64,000 nt of DNA from Laccaria trichodermophora (Eukaryota; Basidiomycota; Agaricomycetes; Agaricales; Hydnangiaceae): positions 744,001 through 808,000 of the forward strand of contig JACTVC010000017.1 of NCBI GenBank assembly GCA_018417955.1, read 5' to 3'. Position numbers and translations under genes: made by a program. The stretch's first letter is position 1, and each line of letters opens with the position of its first letter. The notes under the pieces are model-generated. The model searched no databases, was not told where the DNA came from, and saw only the letters and a list, made by a program, of their open reading frames with translations. Below, piece by piece: positions 24,391 through 38,350 of this stretch.

Positions 24391-24782
24391 ATGTGCTGGC
24401 TATGGCCAGGTAAGGCTTTCAACGCCGCTCTCGACGATGAGCAGTTCTGTATAAAAAGGTGAGTCAGTATATCATTCGACGGATGCTGTTTACTTACGCA
24501 TACCCTTCCAGTTATTGTGCTCCAATCTATCCAAGGTTAGAGGTCAGTATCCGCGTATTTCGCGCGAATACGTAGGTACTCACCGTTGATTTTCTCTAGG
24601 CTGTCGGCCTTGCGACAAGCAGACCACCCCTTTTCTCAAAAGGCCTCGGACAGATGCTGGCTGCGTTCCCGACGTCGGGTAACATCGCTATGCACCTGAG
24701 GCATCGGTAAGTCTTGAATGAACTTTTTTCTTTGACTTACCTTGCCCGTGCACACAGCACTTCTTGTCGTCGTTGTCCATGA
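24391..24782 (+). CDS. Candidate 76-residue spliced gene, copy 2
   Basis: Same four-exon structure as at 14654-15045 shifted by 9,737 bp, with one synonymous T/C difference in exon 1 (position 24,434). No disabling change. Function unknown. Confidence 0.35.
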
Positions 24783-26556
24783 CGTGGGCGAGACGTGCTA
24801 TGGAGAAGAGACCCTGCTGATAAGCACCCTTCCTTGTCTTGGATCTCGGCTTTGACGTTGTCGATGTGATCCGATGTTTTCTCCTAGATGAGTTGGATTT
24901 TCCTCTTCATATATCACTACTCTTCTTATTCACTTCATCAGCCTGTCAACGCTCCAGCCGTTTCCGACGACGACGCCCGACCAACCACAAGCACCAGCTC
25001 CATTACATATAATCTATATCCGTGCAGCAACTCGGCCACCGCTCTGAGCGCCGCGTTTAGCACGGAAGGAGGGGTGGTGCGAAACGCCGCGTGAAGTTCT
25101 GTTGGAACGTAAGGTGGGTCACGTATCATCACGGTCTCGAAAACTACTCACTTTGTTCATGCTCCAGCGGTTTCCGACGACGACGCCCGATCAACCACAA
25201 GCACCAGCGCCATCACATATCCAGGCAGTAGCTCTGAGCGCCGTAATCACTCGTTTAGCACGTTGGTCAAGTGAAAGAGGGGTGGTGCGAAGAGCCGCAT
25301 GAGGTTCTGATGAAACGTAAGGTGGGTCATGTATCACTACGGTCGCTCAACTACTCACTTTGTTCACCCTCCAGCCGTTTCCGACGACGACGACGCCCAA
25401 TCAACCACAAGCGCCAGCTCCATCACATATCCTCGTTATCCGTGCAGCAACTCTCCCATCGCTCTGAGCGCCGCAGTGAATCATTTAGCACGGAAGGAGG
25501 GGAGGTGCAAAGCACCGCGTGAAGTTCTGTTGAAACGTCAAGTGGGTCATGTATCATCGTGGTCGCGACAACTACTCACTTTTGTAGATATTCTTCTTTC
25601 TGGCGGGGAATGCGATGGTCGTCGGATCGAGGCGGCACTTTGAATTCACGGTCACCACGAGGGTGAGTACGATGCCCTCTACGGCCGTGATATGCTGTTG
25701 CTCAAGGGTGAAGCTTTGAAGGTGCAGGAGTCGCGTTAATGATGGATTGGACAGAGGTTGGGTCCTTTGGTGGCGGTTGGTTGTGAAAGATAAGGGTTGT
25801 CATCGAGAAAAGCTAGACCGTGTTGCTGCTGCTGATGACGCTGGTAAGGGTTGTTGTTTCGTCCAAGGGTGATCTGACGAGCGGGAAGGACGAAAGAACG
25901 ACCACGATCGTCAGTTTCAAGCATGGAAACCGGGGCGATGTGCTCACCTTTCACGAGCCATATCCCCCCTAGTGTATCTGTCCGACTCCGCACGCCCGCG
26001 TCCTCCTCAAGGCCTTTACGCTGTAGATTGCAAATCGAGGTCTTCGTGTACACGTTGCCGTTGCCTTGCTTGTCTTCTCGCGTGTGAGGTAGAACGATCA
26101 CAATCGTTCGTGTCATGCATGAGAACCAAGGCAGCCTACTCACCATTTAGATGTACAGACCACCCCTCCGTAGTTTATCCGTCCGTCCCCGCACTCCTGC
26201 CTCCTCCTCACGGCCTTTATGCTTTAGATTGCAAGTAGAGTCTTCATGTACGCGTATCGGCGGTAACGCTTTAGATTGCAAATTGAGTCTTCGTGTGCGC
26301 GTTATCGTTGCCTTCCCAGTCTTCTTGTCTTCTCGCGTGCCAGGTAAAGTCGTTGTTGCCGTGAAGATGGGTTTGTGCGTACAAAGGTGATCTAACGAGT
26401 GGGAAGGGCGAAATGACTTGTAAACGTTGAAGAAAGAAAGGCATATCACACATTCTGGCAAATGTTGCATAACAACGCAAAGTCGAGGGAGCCTCAAACT
26501 GGAGCGAAAAGGATTTGTGGGACAGTCCAAAGTTCGTGCTGAGATCATGTCTAATA

Positions 26557-28277
26557 AACGACGCCTTTTCCTCCCGCCCTGCACAATCAAGCCAGCCAAT
26601 ACACCCATCCACGAACCGCCCCGGCACTTCAACCTTCCCGACGCGATACAACGCATGAAGCCGCACATTCCGCAAACTGAAATGCGCCATCTCCGCAGAG
26701 TCCGTATCAGCCGCCGGGTCGACTATCGATAGCTTCGTCAACGAGTTGTAGAACCTGCATAGCTACGCACACACACATCGTCAAGTCAGCAACACGAAAT
26801 GAAAAGAAAGAAACGGAAGACACACATTCTGAACCCCCTTCGCAAACCGATCATCACTAATCAACCCCTCCCTCTCCTCCCGTTCCGCACAATCCAACCA
26901 ATTGATAGCCTCATGCACGAACCTCCCCAACACCTCCACCCTCACCAGTTCCGCAACACTCCCATACCCAGGAACACTAACCCTCGTCGAATCCCTCAAC
27001 AGCCTCCCAAGCAAATCAAACGTCGCAAGGGTCGGGGGCAAAAAGGGGAGAACGTCCAAAAAGGGAAGGGGGTTGTTGTGTTCGGGATTAGCGCTCGTTA
27101 AGAGCCCGACGAAGAGCGGGTGGGCGATGGTGGGGTTGTATGCGGCTATGGGTGTTAGGTCGAGGGAGGCCACGAGGCGGGAGGAGGCGACTTCTGGGAT
27201 GATGGGTGCCAGGATCTGTGTAGGAGTGAGGACGTGATGTGTTAAGTGAATGACGAGCGTACGTACGCGTTGTTCAGAAAGCGTGAGTACTCGTTCTCGA
27301 GAAGCGAGTAGGAGCTTGATGGCGTGTACGAGCCGTTCGTTACCCCTGTCTTCTTCTTGCGTGATGGGAGATCGGAGAGCAGCGTATTCGGGAGAGACGA
27401 CGCGTGGTTTAGTTTGTTCGTTAAGATCGGAGGAGGCCGATTGCCTGCGTTTGTTTTGAAAATAAGAATATGTCGAGTCGTCTCTGTGCGATTGGGTGAG
27501 ATTGGTTGAGGAGAGAGAGGAGCGGGACGTACAGGTCGGAAATAGTGCTACACAGTTCGTCATCAAGCACGAGATTAATTGCTCTAAGTTTGGGTGGCAA
27601 TGGGGAACGTGCCAGCGTGCTTGGGGAATAAGGACCAATCTGAATGGGTGTGAGATGGGCACCCCCTAAGAAATTGCTGAACACTGACATCGTTACCATC
27701 TCCTTTTAAAATCTTCCACAACACCCAGACCAACTGCTCGTTTGGACTAACACTGCCGTCAGTAGATTTTGACGGCCTTTTCCCTCTCCTTGAGATAGGC
27801 AACGAATAAGGCAGACTTGAAAGGGTTGACGGCGATAGGATGTGGTGCATATAATGAATACAGAATGAAAGAAACGAGAATTCGGTTCGCAAGCTGATGA
27901 ATTTGGTTAGAATGAGCGCTAACCAAGCGCCTGTGGACTAACCTCAGCAGTGGTATTTGAATCTAAAAGAGGCAACAACGCGTCAAGAGCCAGCTGAAAT
28001 CGCGATGTGGGTTGTACGAGCTGATTAAAGGCCATCGCTGCGGTTGAACAGGGGAGAGAGTATGCCCTGGTGAGCAGATGGGCGACTGAAGCTCGGATGG
28101 AATCGCCGGTGTCCAGTGGCTGAGGCGTCGTCGTCACTGGCGAAAGGAAGGTTTGCATCCTAGCCAGAGAAGAATTGTAGGAGCCAGAACGGTTGTTTGA
28201 ACTGGCCTCGAGGGTTGTTGGTGAGTGGTGAGTTTGACGAGGTTGACTCCTCGTCGCCGTCGGGAACAGCGTGCTGC
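26557..28277 (-). pseudogene. CNOT11-like copy 3, frameshifted, chimeric 3' end
   Basis: It appears identical to copy 2 at the 9,737 bp offset. It carries the same 2 bp deletion (about 27,763), the extra T (about 28,243) and the same fused 3' end. Confidence 0.65.
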
Positions 28278-31200
28278 ACAATCGATGACTCTTTACATAA
28301 TTTACAACCACGTGGTCACTAGGGTATAATTTCTTCAAATACCCCGCAAGCTCTCTGGTAGCAACCTTGCATTCCAATTCCTAAAGCCTAAGTGCGGTTT
28401 ACACGCATGTGCGCGTAGTGTGCCTTTGACTCCAAGGTTGAAGCTTCCGAATGATAAACTTGACGTCATTGACTCTCGGCTTGTTTGTCGCAGATTTCCG
28501 AGTGGATTCAAAGTCCGTCTAGCTGCCGGACCAACGAGAAAGCAGCCATTTAACGTTAAAAGGCAGATTCAAATTCAGCCGTAAAAAGTGGTAAGTTTTC
28601 GACGTTTTTTCGTCATATTTTCGGTACAAGGTCAATCGGACAAGCAGAACCTCCCCATAAATTTCATATCGACGACAAACGAGTCTATCTACAAAGTGTA
28701 ACAAAACCAAACAAACGGGTATTCTCTTGCCAAGTTCGTCAAACAGTAAACAAACGGGTATCGTCCTGCCAAGTTCAAGGTGCGCGTCAGAACCGCTGAA
28801 TATCTCACGCTTTTCAGAGAAGTCTGCAACTACAAGTCAAAAGGTTCATGAATACTCGCATAAGCTTCAAAAAGTAGTAAGTAATCGCCCAGCAGTCAAA
28901 TTCACGTAGTAAAACTCACTTTTATTTGGAAGCAACAGACTTGTAAACATATCACGGACGTCGATACGTCCTGCTGAGTCTTGTGCAAGGTGGAATGCAG
29001 GCGATGACGTCCAAATTCGAAAGGTAAGTACGTTCAACCATAGACCCCTCATATTTCGAATGACGGACTAGCGTTGACGCCCAGGAAACCTTCGGAAAGT
29101 GGTAAGCGCTTCAAAAACCTTCAAAGAAGTAAGCAATCACAAACTCACTTACATCCGAAAGCGGCCGAGTTGCAGAACATCAACGACCTCACAAAACGAG
29201 TTGGCCGGACGTCGATATCTCTTGGTGACTTATGGGACGAAGGTGCACGTTGACCGCACGTAGTCTTTCCAGCGCCCAAAGCCAGTTCCCGGGAGTGATT
29301 GCCGGAGATCGATAGGTCGCGTTTAGGTTCTAAACAAGACGGGTAAGTACTTCTTCGTGCATACGGTTTTAAAATACTGAACAAACCTTTTATTCTGGCC
29401 TTTTGCATGTTCTCAACAGCGGCCAATGTCGTCCTTACACGATCCACGCGTAGAGAAGGCGTCTAGTGGACGGTGGTACGTCGTGTCGAAGCCTGGGAGA
29501 TCCATGGAAAGGTGGAGGGTTCGAGGCTCGCGTCCATCCGTTTAGCGGACGGCGATACGTCGTCTTGGGGCATGGAGGGGTGCAGGGCGTAGTCGGCAAG
29601 TGGAAAACACTCGAGTACAGTGGGAAGGCGATGTGCGGAAGACAGTGCTGTACGTCGTGTCAAAGCCTGGGTGATCCATGGCAAGGTGGAGGGTTCGAGG
29701 GTAGCATGCGTCCGTTTAGCAGACGGCGATATGTTCTCTTGGGGTGTGAAGGAACTTGAGTACAACGTGAAGGCGATTTGCGGAAGACGATACGTCGTCT
29801 TGGAGGTTGGCGGGCCTCAGGGACCAGTCGAGAACGCGTCATTGAGAAGCTAAACTATGCGGGTAAGTTGCTATTGCTTCCTTGACCATTCACGACATCG
29901 ACATACCTTTGTGTAGTTGATCTACCCCCCGATTAGCGGACGGCGATACGTATAGTCAACGTCAATCCGGACGTCTACGAGGCCAACAACGTTGGCGTGG
30001 ACGTGGTGAACAATAACGACCACGGCGATTGTGCAAGTCAACTATGTTAAATGGTTAAGTAAATATCATTCTCAAATTATCAAGTAGATAAACTTTGACT
30101 TACATTGCAGTTTGAGGTGGCGGCGCTCTTCCGTCAACCCATGTTCCACTCAAAAAGAACATTTGATAACTGGGTTTGAAGTACAGGCCAGTGTTCCGCT
30201 CGCCGCGGGGCCAAAACACAGAAAAAATAGTGCGAACATCTTTGAAAAAAGGTGACCATCAGGATATATATTTAAATACAAGCAAGGGCTCACCTTTGTT
30301 CAGGTGCTCGAGGTACTTCGCACCTGTCGCGATGGTGGCGGGGGATACATACAGCTTCATGAGCAGAGGTCATTCGATAACTGGGATTTAACTTCAGGCC
30401 AATGGTCCGCTCGCCGCGGGGCCAAAACCTTGAAAAATAGTGCGAAGATTCTTGAAAAAAAGTGAGCATCAGTACATATAATCAAATACCCAAAATACAA
30501 GCAACAACTGACCGTTGTTCAGGTGTTTGAGGTGCTACGCACCTCTCGCGATGATGACGGACCATAACCAGGACATACATGGCTCCATGGGGTAGATGAA
30601 GTACTCCGCTCGCGACAATGATGAATGTGCATTGCAGTTTGGTGTTGCGGTGCTTCGCACCGCCCCTCCGTTGACCTGTCTTCCACTCAATAAAGGTCAT
30701 ATGATCACTGGGTTTCAACTACAAGCCAGTGGTCTGCTCGCCGCAGGGCCAAAACTTCGAAAAATAGTGCGAAGATCTTTGAAAAAAGGTGAGTATCAGT
30801 ACGTATATCTGAATGCCAAAAATACAAGCAAGGCTCACCCTTGTTCAGGTGCTCTAGGTGCTACGCCCGTCTCGCGACGATGACAGGCCACAGCCAGGAT
30901 ATACATGGCTTCATGAGAGGATGGGCCGATAGCTGGGGTAGATGAGGCTTTGCTTTTAGGGAAGCAGTCCGCTGGCGCCAATGATGCATTAATGATGGGT
31001 GACAGCTTGGGTATAAATGATTCCGCGAATATACGAGGCTTCATCAGGGGATGGCTGGGGTAGATGGGACTTTGCTTATAGTGAAGTAGTCCGCTCATTC
31101 CAATGATGGATGATAGCTTGGGTATAAATGATATTGCGAATAGGTTGTCATTGAAGGATTGCTCAGAGAAAAAAGATCTTCTGCCGGGGTGCCAAAATGT

Positions 31201-34127
31201 CGAAAAAATAAAGAAGAAATCTGGGGAGTGTCAGTACGTAGATTCAAATTTCAGAGATACAAACAGTTGCTAACCTGTGTTGAAAAGATATGTGGTGAAG
31301 TGTACCTCTGAGACGGTGTTGATGATGCCCCCAATGACGAGTAGCATATGAAAACCATGTGGTGGAGGGACATAAGGACACCATAGGAAAAATGGGGGGA
31401 GGACGAAAGTGAGAAAATATTCCAAGAGCCTTTATACCAAGTGCTCCGGGAATCTGCGAGGTATGTAAAGATCTTTCGGCTGTTTCAAAAAATTCTGACT
31501 TGTCGGTTATTTTTGCAATGGCCTGGGCAAGCAACCCTATGGCTACGTGGTTTCCCGCTGATCCCACTAACCTAAGGTAACCTACCCTGCCTGATCGGAC
31601 CCTTCTCAAGTCCAAGATCTCGGAATTGATCCTGCCCATCTCAAATAGCTCAATGGTCTGCTCAGCTGCTCACCTTCCCCCATTCATCATCACTGGAATC
31701 CAAACATTGCAATTTTCAAAGTAGATTATAAAACCAGATTGGCTGTTAAGTAGTATTTAGTGTGTCATGCTCGCAGTCATAAAATTCAAAAGATCAACTT
31801 TGCACCCAATATTGCATGTCCATCCACTCCTCCGATTTTCGTAAAACTCACCATAACCCAACTTTCTGATCCCGATTGGCATCAATCTATTATATTGGCA
31901 CTAGGGGTACTTCCGAAGATACCGAGACCCTTGCACAATCCCGAGAACCAAGTGTTCAGTAAGTTCACCTTGACCGCTTTTTTGTGTTTGTCTTCCACAA
32001 TGGCTATTTTAACACAGTTAAAAAGCCCTTCTGGTTACTACTTTCCGTTTCACTTGATACTTTGACCTCTGGCCAGTTATTTGTATTGGGTAAATTTAGC
32101 GTTTGTATTCATGTTTTTTTATGGCATTTCTAAACAGAAAGAATAATACATGATTTGGTACTAGTAATGTATCTACACATTTAGAAAAAAGAATCAGGTG
32201 AGCGCGTCGCCTGGTTATGCTGCGCGTGGAAGATGAATGGAGAGTGCATTGGCCAAACAAAGCCACATCTCCTCCGTTTCCGTTTCTGCCTCTTTGCACA
32301 TTCTTCAACATACATCAAGGGTCCACTTCTAGACTTTAGTGCCCCTATTGTCTAGCCCCTCTAGCAGAATTTTTTTGTGAAAAATTTCCTGCCACCCATT
32401 CCTGCTTCCAGGTCCCCGCAGTGAAATCAGAATGCACAGAAATTGCCAACAGGCTCTTTCTGCCTAGGTTCTGCATCATTTATAAGCGCCATCAAGGGTC
32501 TTACGTGACAGGCAAACCGCGTTTTACCCAGCCCTTTTCTGCGATCTATGTGGTGAATATTCGTTGGAAGGTGGGCAGGAGGCCATCCTCCATTTTCTGC
32601 TACTTAATGAGTTGCCTGTTTTTGTATATCCCCTATTGGATATTCTTCGAGGGTATTACTGCAAAGTACTAGGTTCCCATGAATTCTTTTTATTGTGTTG
32701 TTTCACTTTCATTGAGCAATGCGATTCCGAATGTTATTCTGTCGTAAAACTCACCGTAAGTTGTAACCCAACTCCCTGACCCCAATTGCCATCAAACAAT
32801 TATATTGGCACTAGGGGTACTTCCGAACATAGCCAAGATCCTCGCTTAATCCCGTTTCAACAATTCCGAGAACCAAGCGTTCAGTACTCAGTATCCACCT
32901 TGACCGCTTTCTTGTGTTTGTCTTCCGGAATCGCTCATCTCAACACATCACAATAGTTATAATTTAAAAAGCCCTTATTTCCGTGTGACTTGATACCTTT
33001 ACTTCTGGCCACTTATTTGCATTGGGCAAATTTAGCGTTTCTATGTTTTATTGCACTTATAAACAGAAAGACTCAAACATGCTTTGGTACAAGTAATTTA
33101 TTTACACATGCAAAAAAAAGAATCAGGTGAGCGCGTTGCCTGGTTGTGCTGCGCGTCGAAGATGAATGGAGAGCGCGTCGGACAAACAAAGCCACATCTC
33201 CTCCTCCTCCGTTTCCGTTTCTGCCTCCTTGCATATTCTTCAACATACATCAAGGGTCCGCTTCTAGTCTTTAGTGCCCCTATCGTCTAGCCCCTCTAGC
33301 AGAATTCTTCGTGAAATTTTTCCTGCCACCCATTCCTGCTTCCAGGTCCCCGCAGTGAAATCAGAATGCACAGAAAGTGCCAACGGGCACTTTCTACCCA
33401 AGTTCTGCATCATTTATTAGCGCCATCAAGGGTCTTACGTGACAGGCAAGCCGCGTCTCACCCAGCCCTTTCCTGCGATCTATGCGGTGAATGTTCGTTG
33501 GAAGTTGGGTAGGAGGCTATCCTCCATTTTCTGCTACTTAATCAATTGCCTGCCGGTGTTTTTGTAGATCCCCCTATTGGATACCCTTTGAGGGTATTAC
33601 TGAAAAGTACTAGGTTCCCATGAATTTTTTTTCTTGTGCTATTTCACTTTCATTGAGCAATGCGATTCCGAATGTTATTCTGCATTTGATTCACGTTCAA
33701 AGTCACATTTGAACGCAAGTACGCGCAAAGATACATTTTTCCATTCTGATTCCAACCAGTTCACGTACTAACAAACATAATATAATATACCATTGAATAA
33801 AGTAATTTAAAACGAGGGACGGAGGGGAGAAGATACAGCAGTGCGCGCGGCACATATCTCCGATCACCCAATTTCGGACTTGTTACCGCAATTCATTTTT
33901 ATCCCCCCGTCGAACATTTCGTTCCCTGATAGGTACGTGCTATTCGGAATACGCCCCTACAGCCCCTTGAAAATTCTATAAAAGCCGGGCGAGTGAACGT
34001 CCAATCTCCATTCCCTTCCTCCACTTCTCTTCTGTCTCCTCTCTTCCTCCTCCATTCTCTCTCCCTCTCGCACTCCTCGCTACCGTTGCCTTGTCCGTCA
34101 CCGTTGTTCTCGTCGTTAGATGCCGTC

Positions 34128-34519
34128 ATGTGCTGGCTATGGCCAGGTAAGGCTTTCAACGCCGCTCTCGACGATGAGCAGTTCTGTATAAAAAGGTGAG
34201 TCAGTATATCATTCGACGGATGCTGTTTACTTACGCATACCCTTCCAGTTATTGTGCTCCAATCTATCCAAGGTTAGAGGTCAGTATCCGCGTATTTCGC
34301 GCGAATACGTAGGTACTCACCGTTGATTTTCTCTAGGCTGTCGGCCTTGCGACAAGCAGACCACCCCTTTTCTCAAAAGGCCTCGGACAGATGCTGGCTG
34401 CGTTCCCGACGTCGGGTAACATCGCTATGCACCTGAGGCATCGGTAAGTCTTGAATGAACTTTTTTCTTTGACTTACCTTGCCCGTGCACACAGCACTTC
34501 TTGTCGTCGTTGTCCATGA
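34128..34519 (+). CDS. Candidate 76-residue spliced gene, copy 3
   Basis: Identical in structure and sequence to the copy at 24391-24782, offset by 9,737 bp. Function unknown. Confidence 0.35.
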
Positions 34520-36293
34520 CGTGGGCGAGACGTGCTATGGAGAAGAGACCCTGCTGATAAGCACCCTTCCTTGTCTTGGATCTCGGCTTTGACGTTGTCG
34601 ATGTGATCCGATGTTTTCTCCTAGATGAGTTGGATTTTCCTCTTCATATATCACTACTCTTCTTATTCACTTCATCAGCCTGTCAACGCTCCAGCCGTTT
34701 CCGACGACGACGCCCGACCAACCACAAGCACCAGCTCCATTACATATAATCTATATCCGTGCAGCAACTCGGCCACCGCTCTGAGCGCCGCGTTTAGCAC
34801 GGAAGGAGGGGTGGTGCGAAACGCCGCGTGAAGTTCTGTTGGAACGTAAGGTGGGTCACGTATCATCACGGTCTCGAAAACTACTCACTTTGTTCATGCT
34901 CCAGCGGTTTCCGACGACGACGCCCGATCAACCACAAGCACCAGCGCCATCACATATCCAGGCAGTAGCTCTGAGCGCCGTAATCACTCGTTTAGCACGT
35001 TGGTCAAGTGAAAGAGGGGTGGTGCGAAGAGCCGCATGAGGTTCTGATGAAACGTAAGGTGGGTCATGTATCACTACGGTCGCTCAACTACTCACTTTGT
35101 TCACCCTCCAGCCGTTTCCGACGACGACGACGCCCAATCAACCACAAGCGCCAGCTCCATCACATATCCTCGTTATCCGTGCAGCAACTCTCCCATCGCT
35201 CTGAGCGCCGCAGTGAATCATTTAGCACGGAAGGAGGGGAGGTGCAAAGCACCGCGTGAAGTTCTGTTGAAACGTCAAGTGGGTCATGTATCATCGTGGT
35301 CGCGACAACTACTCACTTTTGTAGATATTCTTCTTTCTGGCGGGGAATGCGATGGTCGTCGGATCGAGGCGGCACTTTGAATTCACGGTCACCACGAGGG
35401 TGAGTACGATGCCCTCTACGGCCGTGATATGCTGTTGCTCAAGGGTGAAGCTTTGAAGGTGCAGGAGTCGCGTTAATGATGGATTGGACAGAGGTTGGGT
35501 CCTTTGGTGGCGGTTGGTTGTGAAAGATAAGGGTTGTCATCGAGAAAAGCTAGACCGTGTTGCTGCTGCTGATGACGCTGGTAAGGGTTGTTGTTTCGTC
35601 CAAGGGTGATCTGACGAGCGGGAAGGACGAAAGAACGACCACGATCGTCAGTTTCAAGCATGGAAACCGGGGCGATGTGCTCACCTTTCACGAGCCATAT
35701 CCCCCCTAGTGTATCTGTCCGACTCCGCACGCCCGCGTCCTCCTCAAGGCCTTTACGCTGTAGATTGCAAATCGAGGTCTTCGTGTACACGTTGCCGTTG
35801 CCTTGCTTGTCTTCTCGCGTGTGAGGTAGAACGATCACAATCGTTCGTGTCATGCATGAGAACCAAGGCAGCCTACTCACCATTTAGATGTACAGACCAC
35901 CCCTCCGTAGTTTATCCGTCCGTCCCCGCACTCCTGCCTCCTCCTCACGGCCTTTATGCTTTAGATTGCAAGTAGAGTCTTCATGTACGCGTATCGGCGG
36001 TAACGCTTTAGATTGCAAATTGAGTCTTCGTGTGCGCGTTATCGTTGCCTTCCCAGTCTTCTTGTCTTCTCGCGTGCCAGGTAAAGTCGTTGTTGCCGTG
36101 AAGATGGGTTTGTGCGTACAAAGGTGATCTAACGAGTGGGAAGGGCGAAATGACTTGTAAACGTTGAAGAAAGAAAGGCATATCACACATTCTGGCAAAT
36201 GTTGCATAACAACGCAAAGTCGAGGGAGCCTCAAACTGGAGCGAAAAGGATTTGTGGGACAGTCCAAAGTTCGTGCTGAGATCATGTCTAATA

Positions 36294-38070
36294 AACGACG
36301 CCTTTTCCTCCCGCCCTGCACAATCAAGCCAGCCAATACACCCATCCACGAACCGCCCCGGCACTTCAACCTTCCCGACGCGATACAACGCATGAAGCCG
36401 CACATTCCGCAAACTGAAATGCGCCATCTCCGCAGAGTCCGTATCAGCCGCCGGGTCGACTATCGATAGCTTCGTCAACGAGTTGTAGAACCTGCATAGC
36501 TACGCACACACACATCGTCAAGTCAGCAACACGAAATGAAAAGAAAGAAACGGAAGACACACATTCTGAACCCCCTTCGCAAACCGATCATCACTAATCA
36601 ACCCCTCCCTCTCCTCCCGTTCCGCACAATCCAACCAATTGATAGCCTCATGCACGAACCTCCCCAACACCTCCACCCTCACCAGTTCCGCAACACTCCC
36701 ATACCCAGGAACACTAACCCTCGTCGAATCCCTCAACAGCCTCCCAAGCAAATCAAACGTCGCAAGGGTCGGGGGCAAAAAGGGGAGAACGTCCAAAAAG
36801 GGAAGGGGGTTGTTGTGTTCGGGATTAGCGCTCGTTAAGAGCCCGACGAAGAGCGGGTGGGCGATGGTGGGGTTGTATGCGGCTATGGGTGTTAGGTCGA
36901 GGGAGGCCACGAGGCGGGAGGAGGCGACTTCTGGGATGATGGGTGCCAGGATCTGTGTAGGAGTGAGGACGTGATGTGTTAAGTGAATGACGAGCGTACG
37001 TACGCGTTGTTCAGAAAGCGTGAGTACTCGTTCTCGAGAAGCGAGTAGGAGCTTGATGGCGTGTACGAGCCGTTCGTTACCCCTGTCTTCTTCTTGCGTG
37101 ATGGGAGATCGGAGAGCAGCGTATTCGGGAGAGACGACGCGTGGTTTAGTTTGTTCGTTAAGATCGGAGGAGGCCGATTGCCTGCGTTTGTTTTGAAAAT
37201 AAGAATATGTCGAGTCGTCTCTGTGCGATTGGGTGAGATTGGTTGAGGAGAGAGAGGAGCGGGACGTACAGGTCGGAAATAGTGCTACACAGTTCGTCAT
37301 CAAGCACGAGATTAATTGCTCTAAGTTTGGGTGGCAATGGGGAACGTGCCAGCGTGCTTGGGGAATAAGGACCAATCTGAATGGGTGTGAGATGGGCACC
37401 CCCTAAGAAATTGCTGAACACTGACATCGTTACCATCTCCTTTTAAAATCTTCCACAACACCCAGACCAACTGCTCGTTTGGACTAACACTGCCGTCAGT
37501 AGATTTTGACGGCCTTTTCCCTCTCCTTGAGATAGGCAACGAATAAGGCAGACTTGAAAGGGTTGACGGCGATAGGATGTGGTGCATATAATGAATACAG
37601 AATGAAAGAAACGAGAATTCGGTTCGCAAGCTGATGAATTTGGTTAGAATGAGCGCTAACCAAGCGCCTGTGGACTAACCTCAGCAGTGGTATTTGAATC
37701 TAAAAGAGGCAACAACGCGTCAAGAGCCAGCTGAAATCGCGATGTGGGTTGTACGAGCTGATTAAAGGCCATCGCTGCGGTTGAACAGGGGAGAGAGTAT
37801 GCCCTGGTGAGCAGATGGGCGACTGAAGCTCGGATGGAATCGCCGGTGTCCAGTGGCTGAGGCGTCGTCGTCACTGGCGAAAGGAAGGTTTGCATCCTAG
37901 CCAGAGAAGCGTTGTAGGAGCCAGAACGGTTGGTTGAACTGGCCTCGAGGGTTGCTGGTGATTGGTGAGTTTGACGAGGTGACTCCTCGTCACCGTCGGG
38001 AACAGCGTGCTGCAATCGATGATTTACATAATTTACAGCCACGTGGTCACTAGGGTATAATTTCTCGAGT
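36294..38070 (-). pseudogene. CNOT11-like copy 4, 2 bp deletion, original-looking 5' end
   Basis: From 36,294 to 37,909 it matches copies 2 and 3, including the 2 bp deletion at about 37,500 and the chimeric 3' end. Upstream of 37,909 it resembles copy 1 instead and has an open frame reading LEKLYPSDHVAVNYV then HAVPDGDEESPRQTHQSP. Copies 1-3 lack a 10 bp piece (TAGAACTCGA) found here near 38,066-38,075. Unique sequence begins at about 38,165, and an ATG at 38,225 (MLPAFNQ) is a possible original start, so this copy may hold the ancestral 5' end. The deletion still breaks the protein. Confidence 0.55.
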
Positions 38071-38350
38071 TCTATTCAAATACCCCGCAAGCTCTCTGGT
38101 AGCAACCTTGCATTCCAATTCCTAAAGCCTAAGTGCGGTTTACACGCATAGCGTAGTGTGCCTTCGAATTCCAAGATACGAGCCTGTACGAGCGTGTTAG
38201 AAGCCTGATTGAAGGCGGGCAACATGCCACAGGGACAGCAATAATGAGTCTGTTGCACAAAGAAAGGAGTCAAGTGTGTATATAAGTATGCGGGGTAAGT
38301 AAATGACGAACCTAGCAACGCGGTGATAACCGCCAAACAGCGCATCCACC

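Larger units (their letters stand above)
9515..38165. repeat. Tandem array of a 9,737 bp unit containing the CNOT11-like gene
   Basis: The same sequence recurs at a 9,737 bp offset: for example 14,698 with 24,435 and 34,172, and 17,044 with 26,781 and 36,518. Every stretch compared between about 14,700 and 37,909 is identical at this offset. The first unit (9,515 to about 16,800) is shorter (7,363 bp offset for the gene) and diverged by a few percent; it lacks about 2.37 kb present in the others. The array ends at the right near 38,165, where unique sequence begins. Gene copies lie at 9.5-11.3, 16.8-18.6, 26.5-28.4 and 36.3-38.1 kb, all on the minus strand. Confidence 0.9.
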
